Shown one piece after another: positions 11,046-24,099 of a stretch of 64,000 bases of DNA. Position 1 is the first letter of the stretch. Each line of letters opens with the position of its first letter. Source of the stretch: Heloderma charlesbogerti (lineage: Eukaryota; Chordata; Lepidosauria; Squamata; Helodermatidae); the NCBI GenBank assembly GCA_026122225.1, contig JANEZZ010001905.1, positions 1,054,001 to 1,118,000 of the forward strand, written 5' to 3'. Made by a program: the position numbers and the translations under genes. The notes beneath the pieces are model-generated. The model made no database searches. It worked only from the letters and a program-made list of their open reading frames with translations, and was not told where the DNA came from.

Positions 11046-13189
11046 GCCCCTCAGGCAAGGTCACACAAGGGCATGGCATTTCAGTGGGCCGCCTTGTCAC
11101 ACAGCTGCGGCTCTGTCTCCTTCCAGCTGTGGCGCCTCCTTGCCCCTGCCCTGCCCTTCCCCCAGCAGTGTCTGTTCAGACACACAGCACTCTTGTCTCC
11201 CACTGGTTGTGGCACTAGGCCTTGCAGGGGAGGAGATGAATCTGTTCCAACTGTGCTCCACCCGACCGGATGTTCCTCCATCCATACCAAAGCAATGGAA
11301 AGCAAACCTATCCCTGCACACACAAAAACAGATGTCAAAGAGAAGGGTTCTAGCCTAGCTCTCCTTGACATGCTCATTCTCTGTGGGCAGGGGATTGACT
11401 GACTGACCGACTGATCGGTTGATTGATGGAGGAGCATGCCATCATATAAGTCTCTCCCTCCAGTCTGAAGTAGAGATGTATGAAAATTTCATCTCAGTTC
11501 ACAAATCCCTCGAAAATGCCCTGTTCACAACCCTAAGCATGAATGGGAACACAGGTTCTCCAAATATATTCACAGGTTTCCGAACATGCAATCGTATTCG
11601 AAAAATGCCTTTAAGAATAAAAAGTGCACTTTCAAATGAACTTTAAAAAAAAAACAAAAAAAAACCACATGCATTTTCACACTTTAGTCAATATGGAAGA
11701 AGTGCACACTTTTGAAAAATACACACAGAAATGAACTTTTCCTATTCGAATGAGCCAAAAGCAGGTCAAAAACGAAAACAGAAGTGAGCCAAAAGGGCTC
11801 CAAAGTGATTCTCGGAGAACTGAGTCAAACTCAAAAATGGCTGCTTCTCCCATCCATAGTCCGAAGTGGCACAAGTCAGACATAGGTTGACTACACAGGA
11901 TGGCCATGTGTCCTATCTTACAGAGGACAGCCCTCCATTTGAAGGGCTGTCAGGACGATTCTCTGTTTGAAGTTCTCTCTATATTGGAAGGGCCGCTCTG
12001 TCCAAGACAAAGAACCGTAAGAAGGGAGCGGAGCAGGGGCCTCGAGGGGCCCCATCAGTAGTGGGCACTGGGCAGCCCCATGGCTCACCGGGTCATGTTC
12101 TTCCCCACTAGGGGAGCTGCGATGAATTTCAATTTGAAATATAGCACTTTCTAAATTTGCTGCCATACATATTAATTAGGAACATTTGTTAGTAAACCTG
12201 TGTCCCCTTTTGTCCTCTTCTTTGGTGATGCATTGGTGGCTGCCTGTAACAGCTCATCTGCTGCTTGCGCAAACTCGGCCAGGAAAGAGTTGATGGCGCT
12301 GGGGCAGGGCTGGCCCCTGGCATTTTGCTGCTCGAGGGAATTTGGCTCCCTCACTCTTCCTTCCATGCACAGAAGCCAACCAGATGGGCAGTTCAACAGG
12401 GGGAACAGGATAGCCACCTCCACCACACCCAAGGGCAGCAGGCTAGCTTAGGGGGCTCCTGCCAGGCCATGAGGCACATGCACAGCCCAGCTCCCTGCCA
12501 CTCCTTGTTCCAAAGGATCTGGCACCTGAGATGGTCACCTCACTCTGCCTCAGGGTAAGGCTGGCCCTGAGGTGCTTCTCTTCTCGCATGTTGCTCCTGG
12601 CGCCTGCCACAGCCTCACCTGCTTAGCCGCTCAAGCTGCCTTCCAGGATATCCAGAAGATCGACTGCAATCACTCCTTGGCTTGATCAGTTCTCACATGA
12701 GCCACTGACCATCTCTGCTCTCCTTCTCGCTCCCTTCACTTCTCTCTCACTCCCCCTCCTGTCCAGAGCCTATATTCGGAAAAGGCATGCAGTACGGCTG
12801 GGCTGGGGGCAGCTTCTGTTTCTAAGCCTTCTGCTGGCCACGTACCACTCAGTGGAAAAGCTTGTGGCAGTGACTCTCCCTGAGCTAAGACAGGGGAGAT
12901 GCCATCCCATCCAGGGTTTCCCACCGAGACTGTAGATGTCAGGGAATTCAGAATCCGATGACAGTATTTCAAAATCTGTATTTTCATATTACTTGTTTAA
13001 AAAGAAGGAAAGTTTGGGCTTTGAGCAACGGTTGGAGATGGGCTGGTGGTTGCCCTTCTGCTATGAGGAAAGCTTACAAAGTCTGGGATTCATGTTTCCA
13101 AAAAAGGCAAGTGGGGCAGGGGAGACACATGATGGAGACATATGAAATTATGCTTGGTGTGGAGCAACTGGGTATCTCATGTTTCTCAT
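11046..13189. other. Intron, mostly unassigned
   Basis: At 11465-11870 there is an A/T-rich segment with a possible transposon-like start AGAGATGTATGAAAATTTC, whose partner end I could not find. No exon is supported. Confidence 0.3.
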
Positions 13190-13560
13190 AAAATTAGGAC
13201 CGAAAGGGGTCATCCCATGAAGCTGATTGGTGGGAGAGTAAGGACAGATAGAAATGAAGGACACAGCACATGGTTAAACTACGGAAGTCAGTACTTGGAT
13301 AGTTTTAAAAGGGGATTAGACAAATTCATGGGGGATATGGCTATTGATGGTTACTAGCCATGATGGCTATAGATTACCTCTGGTATCAGAGGCAGTGAGC
13401 CTATGTACACCAGTTGCTGGGGAACATGGGCAGGAGGGTGGTGTTGCACTCATGTCCTGCTTGTGTGCCTCCCAGAGGCAGCTGTTTCGCCACTGTAGGA
13501 AACCAAATGCTGGGCTACCAGATGGGCCTTTGGTCTGATCCAGAGGGGACTTCTGATGTT
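13190..13560 (-). repeat. CR1-type LINE fragment
   Basis: GATGGCTATAGATTACCTC, GAGGCAGTGAGCCTATGTAC, CCAGTTGCTGGGGAACATGG and GGGCCTTTGGTCTGATCCAG are the reverse complement of the 39895-40410 element. Confidence 0.7.
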
Positions 13561-15755
13561 CTTCTAAATCCAGAGTTCCATTTTAGATCACGCATAGAAG
13601 CATACAGGAGCTGAATACATTTCCATGGGTGTGTGGATGGACGGCAGCAGGCAGGGCTGGAAGGATGGGAGAAAGCAGTTGCTATTGCATCGGCCTGTAG
13701 TCACTCATCCCCCCCTTCCAGCTCTTATAGCTGCCTTAGAGAAGACTCTCCATCCGTACATTGGCTTCTACATCTGTTTGCTTGGCAGGGTTTTGACACA
13801 GCTCCTGAGGCATTAGTCCATCTGTGGCAGGGCTGTACCACTACAGACTGCAGCTCACGATGGAGTGACTCTGCCACCACATACATTTCCTGCACATAGA
13901 CAACTAGCATATCAGGGAGAAGACTGTGCTAGAACCTTTCCCCCTAACACCCTAGCTCTTGATGTGCAGATTTATGTAAAAAAATGGTTTTGCATGGAGG
14001 AGTGTTCAGTTGCTTGAGCCTCCATTGCTGTCGGAAGCAGCCTGGCCAGACACAGGGGGAGCAGCTTGGTGACAACTAGGCCTTAGTGCATCAGTCTTGC
14101 CACACTTGGGACCAGACAAGATTTTTTAGCAACATCAGACTGACCAGTGATTATTCTGGGTTTTGCTTTTCCCTGCCAAAATTGTGGCTTTCCTCGCTTG
14201 TCTACAATATGAAGCCTTTGATGTATCAGCACATCTTCCAGCATGAGTGCTCTGCGTGGGGCGCACAAAGCCTTGGAGATCCTCCTTAGCTGATGTGTGG
14301 CAGGAAGCTGGGAAGAGCCCTCTACCTTTGGGCAGCAGGCTGGACTCCATGGTGCTTTGCTGTGCTTGGCCCCCAGGAATCTCTGCTCTGTCCTCGAGTT
14401 GCGTGTGGCTGCCCAGGTGTGCTAGCCCAACGGCCAATGCCAACACCAACAGCTATGGCGCTCCTTGAACCACTGCAAAGGGAAGGCAGAAGAGCCCTGA
14501 TGCAGTTCCACCTTCTGAGGTAAATTGTGGGAGGTTTTGTTCTTTTCTGAGGCAAGTTTGCCAAGAGGCAACAAGAGATTTCTGTGGCGTTTTGACTGGC
14601 CCTAAACAATTTGATATGGGTCAATGGGAAGCCAAGAGGTGGTTACTGAAGTGTTACTGTGTCCGGGTGCATGCTGTTGTTAAAACGATCCAATCTCTGG
14701 CTGCAATCCCATACCCACTTATCTGGCGCGAGCCCTCAGTCACACAGGCAACGTATCACAGAAGGCAGGGCTGCCTACGGAGAGATCCCATTTGCGCAAA
14801 ATGAGGGGCCCAGATCCACTGGGTCTTCCTGCCTGCAAGAAGCACCTGCTTTCCTTGGCTCCTTATGCAAGGTGGAGGGGAGGGTTGCAGGCCTACCACG
14901 ATGGGCACTATTGGCCCAGTAAGTGGGCAAGCTGGACCAAGGACGCCTGAGGTAGTTACAGCCCCTGACTGCCATTTAAAACAGGGGTGGGCAATAACAT
15001 CTGGGGAGGCGGGTGACCCTCCACCCAGCCCTCCATGGGCTGAATGACATCAAGAGTGCGGCCGTGCGCTGACGTCATTTGTTCCTCAGCCGATGCCCAC
15101 TGGGAAAGGCCCATGCACAGCAAAGTTGCCCCTACAGATGGATCATCCACCTGCCATCTTGGCTGCGGGGGGGGGGGCTCTGTGAGCCCCCCTTTGTCTT
15201 ATTGGGCAGAGAACATGGGGGAAATGAGGCTGACCTGGCCAGAGAAGGCAAAGGCAAGCAAAGCCGGCCGTGCACTTGTCTGGCCCGTGCTGGGCCTCTT
15301 GGCCGCGCTGGGGGAGTGGGCGTCGCTCATCCTGCAAATGCTGGATGAGAGTGCAGCCACTGCTTTACTGGGGGAACCCCTTGTTACCTGCAAACTTCTC
15401 CCAAAGCCCCAGGTAACCCCCAGGGCAGTGGGTGGGGTGTGGGGAGGGAGAAGGGCCCGCAGAGGAGCCCAGGCCTCTGCAGGCTGGATGGGCAGCCACC
15501 GTGGGCCGGATTAGGCCCAGGGGCCCACCCTTCATTTAAAACTAATGATTTAAGACCAACACATGCCCACAGAGGTGTGCTCTGACCCAGCTCCCATTCC
15601 TTTCCACGGGGTTCGTACAGGAAAGGTCCCAGGGCATGGTTTATGGCGGCCACTATTTTGGAGAAGGAATGAACAGTGGGATAAAACACACACATGCTGC
15701 ATGAGAAATGGAGAAGGAACTGAAACACAGTAAGAGAAAATATCAAAACAAGCGT
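13561..15755. other. Intron, unassigned
   Basis: A G-run at 15166-15175 is the only notable simple feature. No coding exon with matching phase is seen. Confidence 0.3.
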
Positions 15756-15761
15756 TTTATT
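15756..15761 (-). terminator. Candidate poly(A) signal for the canonical IL1RAP transcript
   Basis: The minus strand reads CAATAAAACGCTTG followed by a T/G-rich stretch, a normal cleavage context. It lies 2.5 kb beyond the stop codon. The alternative AATAAA at 16738-16743 is nearer. Neither can be proven without transcript ends. Confidence 0.35.
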
Positions 15762-18296
15762 GAAATTCAAAACAAAAAATTAAAATGTCTCGTCAGATAG
15801 TACAAGAAAATACATGAAGGGGGAGTGGAGTGGAGAGAAAACTGGTCCCATGTTGACCAAACAAACAAAAAGAGCATGAATCCATGACCTTGAGACAATG
15901 GTCAGTCTCAACTTCTGTACTGGCCCCCTTCGGAAGCACTGCTCCCCCATGTGCCATCAATGTGTGGGTGGGGCTGAGCCAGCTAGCCCCACCCCCCAAG
16001 TCACGCCTGCTGATTAGCTCCACCTGGGCATCTGCAGGCACAACTCAAACATCTGGAGGGAGAGAGCATTCGCGCATGCAGGGCTTCCACATGACCCAAC
16101 TGCATGCTCGGGATACAGTGCAGAAGCAACGCTTCTAAAGTGGGCGACTGTGTCTCGGTTAAGGAGAACAGAGACCTCAGTATTTGATGTGGGATGGTAA
16201 ATGGCAGCAGGTGGGGCAGCAAGTTGAATGGCACTGGCAGAAACCAAGGACACCCAAGATGCTCAGATGCCTGCACCAGAGGGGCCAAGGCACCTCGTGG
16301 TGCTGCTGTCCTGCAGGCACACAAGTCCTTAAGAAAGTGGATGTACTCATCATAACATCAGAAGGTGTGTGGACTGGCGGGTAGCAGGCAGTGGACTGTG
16401 GCTTAGGGTTAGACTTCATGGCCCAGGTTTAAATCTCTGGTCCATCCAAGGACACCGCACACATTATCCAGACATTACAGCTCAACCCACAAATTCCACT
16501 TGTGTATTTCCGCCCTACCCTTTGCGGCCTATGTTCTGGCATGCACACACTACTATTTTTCTATAGGGTGCTATTCAGACACTTATCTGGGGAGGGCGCA
16601 GTGTCCTTCCATTCTCAAGCTGGTTCATTTGCTGATCTGCCCATTGTACGGGCAACAGGTCAGAGCGATGTCATGGCCTGTTATCCCAGGTCAGTACAAA
16701 CAGCCTAGGAGCTGCCTGTAGGCCTGTGAGCCTCGGTTTTATTCTCTAGACAGTGTAAATGGACTTGGCATAAGAAATAATATTGAACAGTAGAATAAAA
16801 ATGAGATACCTCCAACATTTTGTACACTGCTTACCATGCTCTAGAATAGAAGGCAAGTGAAAGCTTTGGGGCTTTGGAGCAGTACACAGCACCTCCCTCC
16901 CCAGCCTGGGGGCAGGGGAGGGCAAGGAGGAGCGATGTTCAATGTGCAACAATACTGCTAGGAACCTTGTATCAAGCCCCACCACCATGACTCCTGCTCA
17001 TCCACACCACGTGGAGGTGGGCAACTGGGGTGGGGGCCAATGGCATCACTCAGGAAGCTGGATTTGGTCCAGGACCCTCTACGAGCACCCAAGCACACAA
17101 GGGGATTGAAAGGTGCTTTTTGAGTTGCATCCTTTGCCTCCCCAAGGACTGCCCACACCTGTCCACTACCCCAGAAACATCTTACGAGTGCATTTGCACC
17201 ATAGTTAATGGGTACCAATGCAAAGGGCCTGGCTCAACAAAAGGAGTGGAGGAAAGCTCTTCAAAAAGGTTCTTTCCAGCTGTCTTAAATCTGATGAGCA
17301 ACTGGTAGCTTTGCCGGCATCTCAGCCTCATCGCTTTGCAGTAATAAACTACCATTCCTTGCCAAGTGAAGTCCCTGAGTGTCTTCTCTGCGTAAGGGTT
17401 GGGTGTGAATGGAATGGCAGGATCTCATGGGGTGACCCCTTGGGAATGAAGAACAGTATGAAGAGCTGGATTGATGACTGAGGACAGGGTGGAACAAAAT
17501 GCGGGGAGTGGAATTCTAGAGATTTCGTAATGGGTCAACTCCCCTGAGCTTGATTCAGAAATGGACCTGAAATTACCAACACTTTTGGAGAACACATGAA
17601 AAGGACAAAAAAAAAATCCCACTTTTTTTCTTCATCTTGAGTATTCTAGATTGGCTTGTAATACTGCATGCACTGCATCCATTTGCTTCAGCTACATCTA
17701 CTGTTTGTCAATGTTCTGGACACTTAAGTGCTGCTCAGATGCTCTATTCTTTGAACATTGCTCACAACACAGATGTCCCCCCCATGGTTCCAACCCCCAT
17801 CAGAACAACTTTTTGCCTACTTTCATTTTGGGATTATGGTGAGCACAAATAACCCCTACTTTGCAGCATGGGGTTGGAAGTGGAGTGGCTGGCTCCCAGT
17901 TCTGTTTTGGGTTCAGAGGAAGCCCTAACCTGACCCAAGAGAGTGAAAAAATATCACAGTGGATCTCATAGAGGAGGCCTGCTTGCAAGGTAGGGCTCTG
18001 GATCTCCTACACCCAAGTGGGCGTGCAAGACCTCATGCCCCCAGCAGCTCCCTCCTTCCTGGAAGGTCACCTGCTCCTCGCTGAGTAGACAACATGTTGG
18101 CTTTGTGGGTGGATTACCAATGTGGGGCACAACACAGGGAAATGCACACATTGTGCCTGAGAAACAAGGCCAGGCAAGCCGTGCTCAGATCTAGGGGAGG
18201 GGAGGCAGGTGTGTCTTCCAGTGCTCAAGCTGGAATCCCTTCATTCCAGCCGTTTCTCTTCCTAGCCCTGGCCTGGCCTCCAAGACTCCCCCTTCC
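15762..18296 (-). other. Probable 3' UTR or downstream DNA of canonical IL1RAP
   Basis: The segment between the TGA stop and candidate poly(A) signals has no recognisable repeat or frame. How much of it is transcribed cannot be seen. Confidence 0.35.
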
Positions 18297-18661
18297 TCAG
18301 ATATTTCTCAGAGAAGGCAACGAGACATCATGTTCATCCATAGAGCCCCTGGATCTGTTCTTCACAGGCAACTCCACCAGCAGCTGCTTCCAGAACCTTC
18401 CCCTAGGGTAAGCCGACTTCTCGCCCTTCCATTTAATGACAGTGAGGGCAGCCTTGGCCTGCCGGAGTTCTTTGACCTTGCTCTTCTTGATGGCTTTGTA
18501 CTGGACAAGGATCACCTTGATGGTGCCCCTGGAAGCCATGTTCTCAAGGCCAGCCTTGAGCTCCAGCAGAGCCTGCGTGCCCTGAAGGACATAGTTTGGG
18601 CTCAGCACAACCAAGAGGCGGCGGCTTCTCTGGATGAAGCTCAGCGTCTCATCCGTGACAA
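18297..18661 (-). CDS. IL1RAP: IL1RAP canonical last exon, end of TIR domain
   Basis: The acceptor is TCTCTCCCAG, with phase 1 entry, 120 codons and TGA at 18297-18299. It encodes VTDETLSFIQRSRRLLVVLS, then NYVLQGTQALLELKAGLENM, KWKGEKSAYP and box 3 RFWKQLLVELPVK, ending SLPSLRNI. This is nearly residue for residue the ubiquitous membrane form of IL1RAP that supports MyD88 signalling. The 3' UTR runs to lower coordinates. A plausible minus-strand poly(A) signal AATAAA lies at 15756-15761, followed by a T/G-rich stretch; a nearer one is at 16738-16743. The exon is mutually exclusive with the 9391 exon. Confidence 0.96.
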
Positions 18662-19029
18662 CTGGGAGAGAAAATACACCAAGCAGATTAGGGACGATCC
18701 AGCGACAAGCCTCAAATAACTGAGCAAGGGCCAACCTTTGGAAAGAGGTCCATGAATCTGGCAGAGCATTCCATTATCAGGAATTCTCATCTTTTACCTT
18801 TTCCATTTTCTAGCCCTTAAGACTGCAAAAAATACGCTTGGTGAAATCAGAAGCCAGGAGCTGGACTGGGCAAGGTTAGTTAGGGTGCTGGGCTGTGGTC
18901 TCCTAAATAACTCTTTTCACCCCAGCAGTACTGTTCCCTGTCCCCACTGCCAAATGCACAGGTTACCTATCCCATTTTCCCTCCCAGTTTGTAGAAGAAC
19001 CTTCCCAAATATATCCAACAGGCATCAAC

Positions 19030-19470
19030 ACTACACAACTATCCAATGGAAGCTAAGACTTTTCTATTCACTGGGGCACCTTAATATTTTATTCTGCTGC
19101 TTTTAAATGCATTCATTTAAATGTGTTAATTTTTATGCTGCTGTTTGGTGCTTTGCAATGGTTTAAAAAATGTCACTGTTCCTTAATCTTCTAAGTTTAT
19201 TCTTATTTTAAATTGTTAACAGTTTTGCCCCCCTCCCCTGCCCCCATCCAGCTGAGGCTGCAGGCAAGTAAGCATCATGTATCAATTGGTGGCATCAGAT
19301 CCAAATCTTCGTTTGCATCAGAAGACGCATCTGGCCACTATGCAGCCCCTATATCAGCAATGCAGATGGATTCTGCTTCCAGATCACCTTTGCTGGATTA
19401 GATGCATTTATGCTACATTTCTGTACGCGGCCTTTGGGGAATTTGGAAAGATGACTAATAAATGCTATAA
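19030..19470 (+). repeat. L2/CR1-like LINE 3' end remnant
   Basis: A/T-rich 3' UTR-like sequence (CATTCATTTAAATGTGTTAA) leads to GGAAAGATGACTAATAAATG, a decayed LINE tail. Confidence 0.4.
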
Positions 19471-19604
19471 GTGAGTGAGCGAATGAAAGAACAGATAACT
19501 AAATACTCACAATGTTCATAACCCTGCCTTCATTCGCCTTTTCCTCACTTGTTGGTAGAGAAATTCAAGTAAATAAAAATGTGGATTTTAGAAGGAGAAG
19601 GCTC

Positions 19605-19825
19605 TCAATGGCTACTAGTCCTGATGGCTATGTGTTACCTCCAGTACCTGAGGCAGTGAGCCTGTGTACACCAGTTGCTGGGGAACATGGGTGGGAGGGT
19701 GGTGTTGCACTCATGCCCTGCTTGTGGGTTCCTGGTCGACAGCTGGTTGGCCACTGTGTGAACAGAATGCTGGACTGGATGGACCCTTGGTCTGATCCAG
19801 CATGACCCTTCTTAGGTTCTTAAAG
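19605..19825 (-). repeat. CR1-type LINE fragment
   Basis: CTACTAGTCCTGATGGCTAT through CAGAATGCTGGACTGGATGG and CTTGGTCTGATCCAGCA is the reverse complement of the common CR1-type segment. Confidence 0.75.
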
Positions 19826-20144
19826 TAAATTCTGCAATATAAAAAATGGCAATTGGTTTTATTTGTATAATTTATCCTGAATGTATAACTTGAGTTGCCT
19901 GTTAGAGATTTGGGTGTGGGTAGTTTTGGGTTGCTGTTTTTTCTTTGTACTCCTAAGAGTACACAGGAGTCTGACTAATGCTTTACCGCCCACTGCCTTA
20001 TCACTTCCCAGTCTCTAACCTCCAAGGAGTGTATCTGCAGTCCCCGGCCATCATGGAAGAAGATACAAAAACACTGGGCCCCAATTACAACTCACAGGGA
20101 GATAGACGTGTCAGTGCGACGAACCTGCGTCTCCCTGGTTATAT
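19826..20144. other. Intron, unassigned
   Basis: Nothing recognised. Confidence 0.3.
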
Positions 20145-20640
20145 GAAGTCAAGAACATACAAAGCAGCAGAACAGCCCTGCTGGATCAGACCGAAGGGCC
20201 ATCACAGCCTTGCAACTCCCATAATTCCCATATGGCCATACTGGCTGGGAATTATGGGAGCCACAGGGCAACACATCTGGACGGCGCCATGTTGGGGATG
20301 TCCGGTCTGTTTAGTCCAGCCTCCGGTTCCCACAGTGGCCAAGCAGATGTCCTGTGGGACACCCACAGCAGCCCATGAGTGCAACGGCGCCCTCCCCCTC
20401 ACGCCCCCCAGAACTGGCACTGCGATGCCTCCGACACCGGAAGTAATGGACAGCCACCATGACTCGTGACCACTGAAGGCTTCATCTCCCATGAATTAGT
20501 CTAATCTCCTTTTAGATCCCTCAAAACTACTGGCCACCTCTGTATTTTATGGCATTCAATTCCACAGTTTAACTATGCACTGTGTGAAGAAATGCATTGT
20601 TTTGTCTGACCTGAATCTCAGCCAATCAGTTTCATTGGAT
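20145..20640 (+). repeat. CR1-type LINE fragment, interrupted
   Basis: CCCTGCTGGATCAGACCGAA precedes, and TTTAGTCCAGCCTCCGGTTC follows, a hairpin MITE at 20201-20296. The rest runs to GTTTAACTATGCACTGTGTG and beyond. Confidence 0.75.
20201..20296. repeat. Palindromic hairpin MITE, copy 3, nested in CR1
   Basis: TTGCAACTCCCATAATTCCC is answered by GGGAATTATGGGAG. It interrupts the CR1-type sequence, so it inserted later. Confidence 0.7.
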
Positions 20641-20657
20641 GGTTCTGAGTTCTAGCA

Positions 20658-20661
<4 letters not shown>

Positions 20662-20698
<37 letters not shown>
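20662..20698. repeat. (GA)n microsatellite
   Basis: An uninterrupted GA dinucleotide run of 37 bp. Confidence 0.95.
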
Positions 20699-20700
<2 letters not shown>

Positions 20701-21949
20701 GGATAAAAGGTGACATGACACCACCCTGTTAACATTTCCCACATTCCACTCCATTTCTCTGGCTGCCACTTACAAGAAACCGCAACACAATGACAAAATC
20801 ACTTTTTCCACATTACTGGAGAGAATGGGTTGGGGGGAGATGGAACAAGAGAGCCCATATATCTCCCCGTGATGTGTCGCCTGGGGCTCAGAATGGCCAA
20901 ACTTGGCCCCATCTGTCTGAGGTCCCTCTCGCATCCACGTTTCCTTCCTTTCCATTGTCATGATTTTGATGACAGACAAGGGGGGGTTGGCAGCTCCCGC
21001 GTGATGTGTCCCTTCACAGTTTGATAAACTATTCCATGAGGTCTCCCCAAACCCACCAACCAGAACTTTGGGACAAATGTTTGGCATTCATCGGATGGAG
21101 ATCTTGCATGGACATCTTATTCCCTCGGGCTGCCATACTGAAGTGAGTGGAGGAAGCGGCTTGCCCAGGCAAAGGGATGCACTGGTGGGTTTGCTCTGTC
21201 TATCAAAACCAAAGGGGGCAGGCCATGTGGCCTGCCTACACCAGAGTGCCCAAGCCTGACAAGCATGGAGCCAGGGTGACTGTCCTGGCAAGTGTGTTGT
21301 GCTGTGTGAGTTGGCTGGACCAGAACCAAGGCCTTTTTCTAGCAGCAAGTGGAGGTTCTGCGGCTGCCTTTAGCTAAGGAATGCCAAGTCAGCCTGACAG
21401 CATCTGTGCTAGTGCTTTGCTCTCTCCAAGAGGGTGTGAGTGCACATCTGGAAACGTTCCAGCTGGTTGGAAGGGGACAAAACATGGGGCCCTGAGGGGC
21501 TCCTCTGAGTCTGGTCCTGTCAAAGAAATCTGTGGGGCAGGGAAGCACCTGAATCAGGGGAAATCTCTAAATGTCAATGGAATTGCGGGATAATCCCTCT
21601 CCCGCTGCAGGGGCATCTAGGATGGCTTAATCCTCTGCGTACAATAGAGATGGATGCTCTCCAGCAAGCCAGAGATGAGCTGACAGCTATTTCATGCCTT
21701 GCCATGTTTCCCTAAGCAGATTAGCCCCCCACTTAAGCATGCAAGTGGCAGTGCAGAAAAAAGAAACGGGAAGAAACATTACACCAAGCTGGTAGGAGGC
21801 TGTGTGTGGCTGAGCAGGGGATGGCCAAGAACCACAAGGCACACCTATGCGTGGGATTCAGAAGGTGCCCGCAATGCATCCCCTGAAGCATGTGCTCATA
21901 GGCAGAGCCTGAGAAATCCCCAATAACTGAGCGTTTGCATCCCAGTCCC
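20699..21949. other. Intron, unassigned
   Basis: No repeat or exon recognised. Confidence 0.3.
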
Positions 21950-22118
21950 ATGCATGTGTATTCAGACAGATCATTTCTGTTGCTCATTTCAACTGAAACT
22001 TGCTTCCAAGGAAGTGTCGATAGGATCATAGCCTTTCTGTGCAATCCTGTCCATTTCTATTCAGAAATACGTCCCAATAAGTCCAGTGGGACTTTCTCCC
22101 AGGTAAGTGTGTATAGGC
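21950..22118. repeat. Two adjacent short TIR elements
   Basis: CCATGCATGTGTATTCAGAC to GATAGGATCATAG, then TGCAATCCTGTCCATTTC to GTGTGTATAGGC, repeat the plan of 4229-4317. Confidence 0.55.
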
Positions 22119-22410
22119 TTAGAGACATGTTTCCCCACCCATGCATAGGACAGCATGATGCCAGCTCCCAGGAAGGCAGGCCACCTTCCCAGCCCCACCT
22201 TGATGGCCTATTCCCTACTGCCTTGTTAGAGGAACCTTTGGTGAAGGCTCAGTTTCTTCTGCTTGCTTTTCACTTGTGTGGATTCCCTTTTTCTGCTGAT
22301 GTCTATTTTATTATTATGGCTGCTGCTGTTTTTCTTCTGCTGCTGACGCATAATTGCATTGTACTATTTTTACTATAAGACACTTCATGTTTCTACAAAG
22401 AAAAGCAGGT

Positions 22411-22462
<52 letters not shown>
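22411..22462. repeat. (GATA)n microsatellite
   Basis: Thirteen uninterrupted GATA units. GATA repeats are common in snake and lizard genomes. Confidence 0.95.
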
Positions 22463-22463
<1 letters not shown>

Positions 22464-23312
22464 AAATTTGTTTGGTCACAGTGGTGTTTCAGCAAGAAAA
22501 TCTGTAGGATTCTTGGGTTGCCCGGTGCTGGCAGTCTTGTAGGGCTGCACTGCATGCAGCCATGAAGAAAGACATCCAGAATGGCTGTGAGAAAAGCCAG
22601 AAAAGTGGGGTGCGGGGGGGGGGGGGCCCTCTCTTCACGTAGCTCAAGCCAAAAGGAAATGGAGGGCTTGGCCACCATGTCAGGCAGAATAATGAATCAA
22701 GCTCTAGTGGACGACGTTCAAGGGCTGTTGGAGGGGAAGGAGTGCAAGGCCTGCAGGGGTTGGGGGTGGGATGGCTTAAAATGCATACAATTGTACTTTA
22801 TTTGGGCACTCAAATGGCTGTCAAAGGGCACTCACCACCTTGCTGTGTACAGCTAAAATCTTTCCTGTCTAAGACTGAGGTCAAGCAATACCAGTTCTGC
22901 TGCAGAAGCCGGCTGGAGACAGCTCTGATTGGCAGGTAAGTGCGACTTCACAAACCTACCTTCTCCCCATACCCAGAGCAGTTTTCCAAGTTTTTTTGAA
23001 CCAACTTTCCTTTTAAGATGTAGTCAATGAATGAATTAAGGCAAAAACAAAGGTTGAATGAATCAACATAATGCAGTGCTTAAAAAAAATGTAGAGGAGG
23101 AGGCTGGCCCATCCAAAGCTGAATTAGCAGATAGCTGGTAAGTATGTCTGTCAAATGCAGTGTGAAGGTGGGGGAAACTCGGGCTCAACACTGTGCAGCA
23201 AGTCTTGTGTGTAAGGGAAGATGGTATATAAAGACAGGGAAAATGGCCAGAGGGAAGAGAGTTTAGGAGGCTCTTGAATCAGTGATGAAAGGAACCATTC
23301 AAAAGGCAGCCA
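22463..23312. other. Intron, unassigned
   Basis: A G-run at 22614-22626 is present. No exon or repeat family is recognised. Confidence 0.3.
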
Positions 23313-23337
23313 GCCTGCCTGCCTGCCTGTCGCAGAG

Positions 23338-23432
23338 ATAGGGAACGTGTGGTTGGACTACAGTTTCCCGTCATACCTCATCGCTGGCTAAGCGGGCTCA
23401 ACAACATCTGGAGGGCCACGTGTTCATCCCCC
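23338..23432. repeat. Palindromic hairpin MITE, copy 4 (diverged)
   Basis: GGTTGGACTACAGTTTCCCG is weakly answered by CAACAACATCTGGAGGGCC. It is preceded by a (CTGC)n run at 23313-23329. Confidence 0.5.
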
Positions 23433-24099
23433 ATGCCTGATCTATAGAAATACATAAAATCCGAGCCCAGAATCTTACAGCTAGCAAGTAGACCCTGGGT
23501 GTGACTTTTGCTGGAGGTCACGCTGCGCAGCGGGAGAGGAAAGGGCAACTCCAAGTCACGATCTGAGAGCGGCTTTGAAAGGAGAAAGTGCTGCAGCCAG
23601 GGAGCCGCGTGAGCCATGCAAAGAGAGCAAAGCACGGCGGTCTTCTCAGCTCATCTAAAATAGCAGCAGAACAGAAGGAGCCGAGCAAAAGCCTTGGTAG
23701 CGGATCCTGCCTGTGAATAGACATCTGTGACTAAAACCAGGAGAGAAAGGGACGCTCGCTGACAGCAGATGACGGCTCTGCTGCCTGAATTTCGTGCCCA
23801 GCTTGGCTCAGCCTCCCTCGTCCTTGTTCTACAGAGGGCACGAGTCCATGGCAGACGCAACGTGTCTGAGTCCTGGGCTCAGTCCGTCAAGCAAATTCAC
23901 ATGGCAGCTTTCTGCAAAATTCCATTGGGGGTGGGGAGGGAAGGGCAGTTTTCTCCCCAGGATCAGGGAGCTGGAAAACTCACCTCATGGAGTTTCATAC
24001 ATCCATACTCCATTGGGGGGGGGGACCAACTTTCCCTATGAGATTCTGCAGAAAGCACAAGCAGGGATCTCAAGGCTGGGTCCTTCCTCCATTGAGAAC
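23433..24099. other. Intron, unassigned
   Basis: Nothing recognised. Confidence 0.3.

Noticed and set aside
22411..22462. Array of short repeats resembling CRISPR
   Set aside because: Plain GATA microsatellite with no spacers, in eukaryotic DNA.
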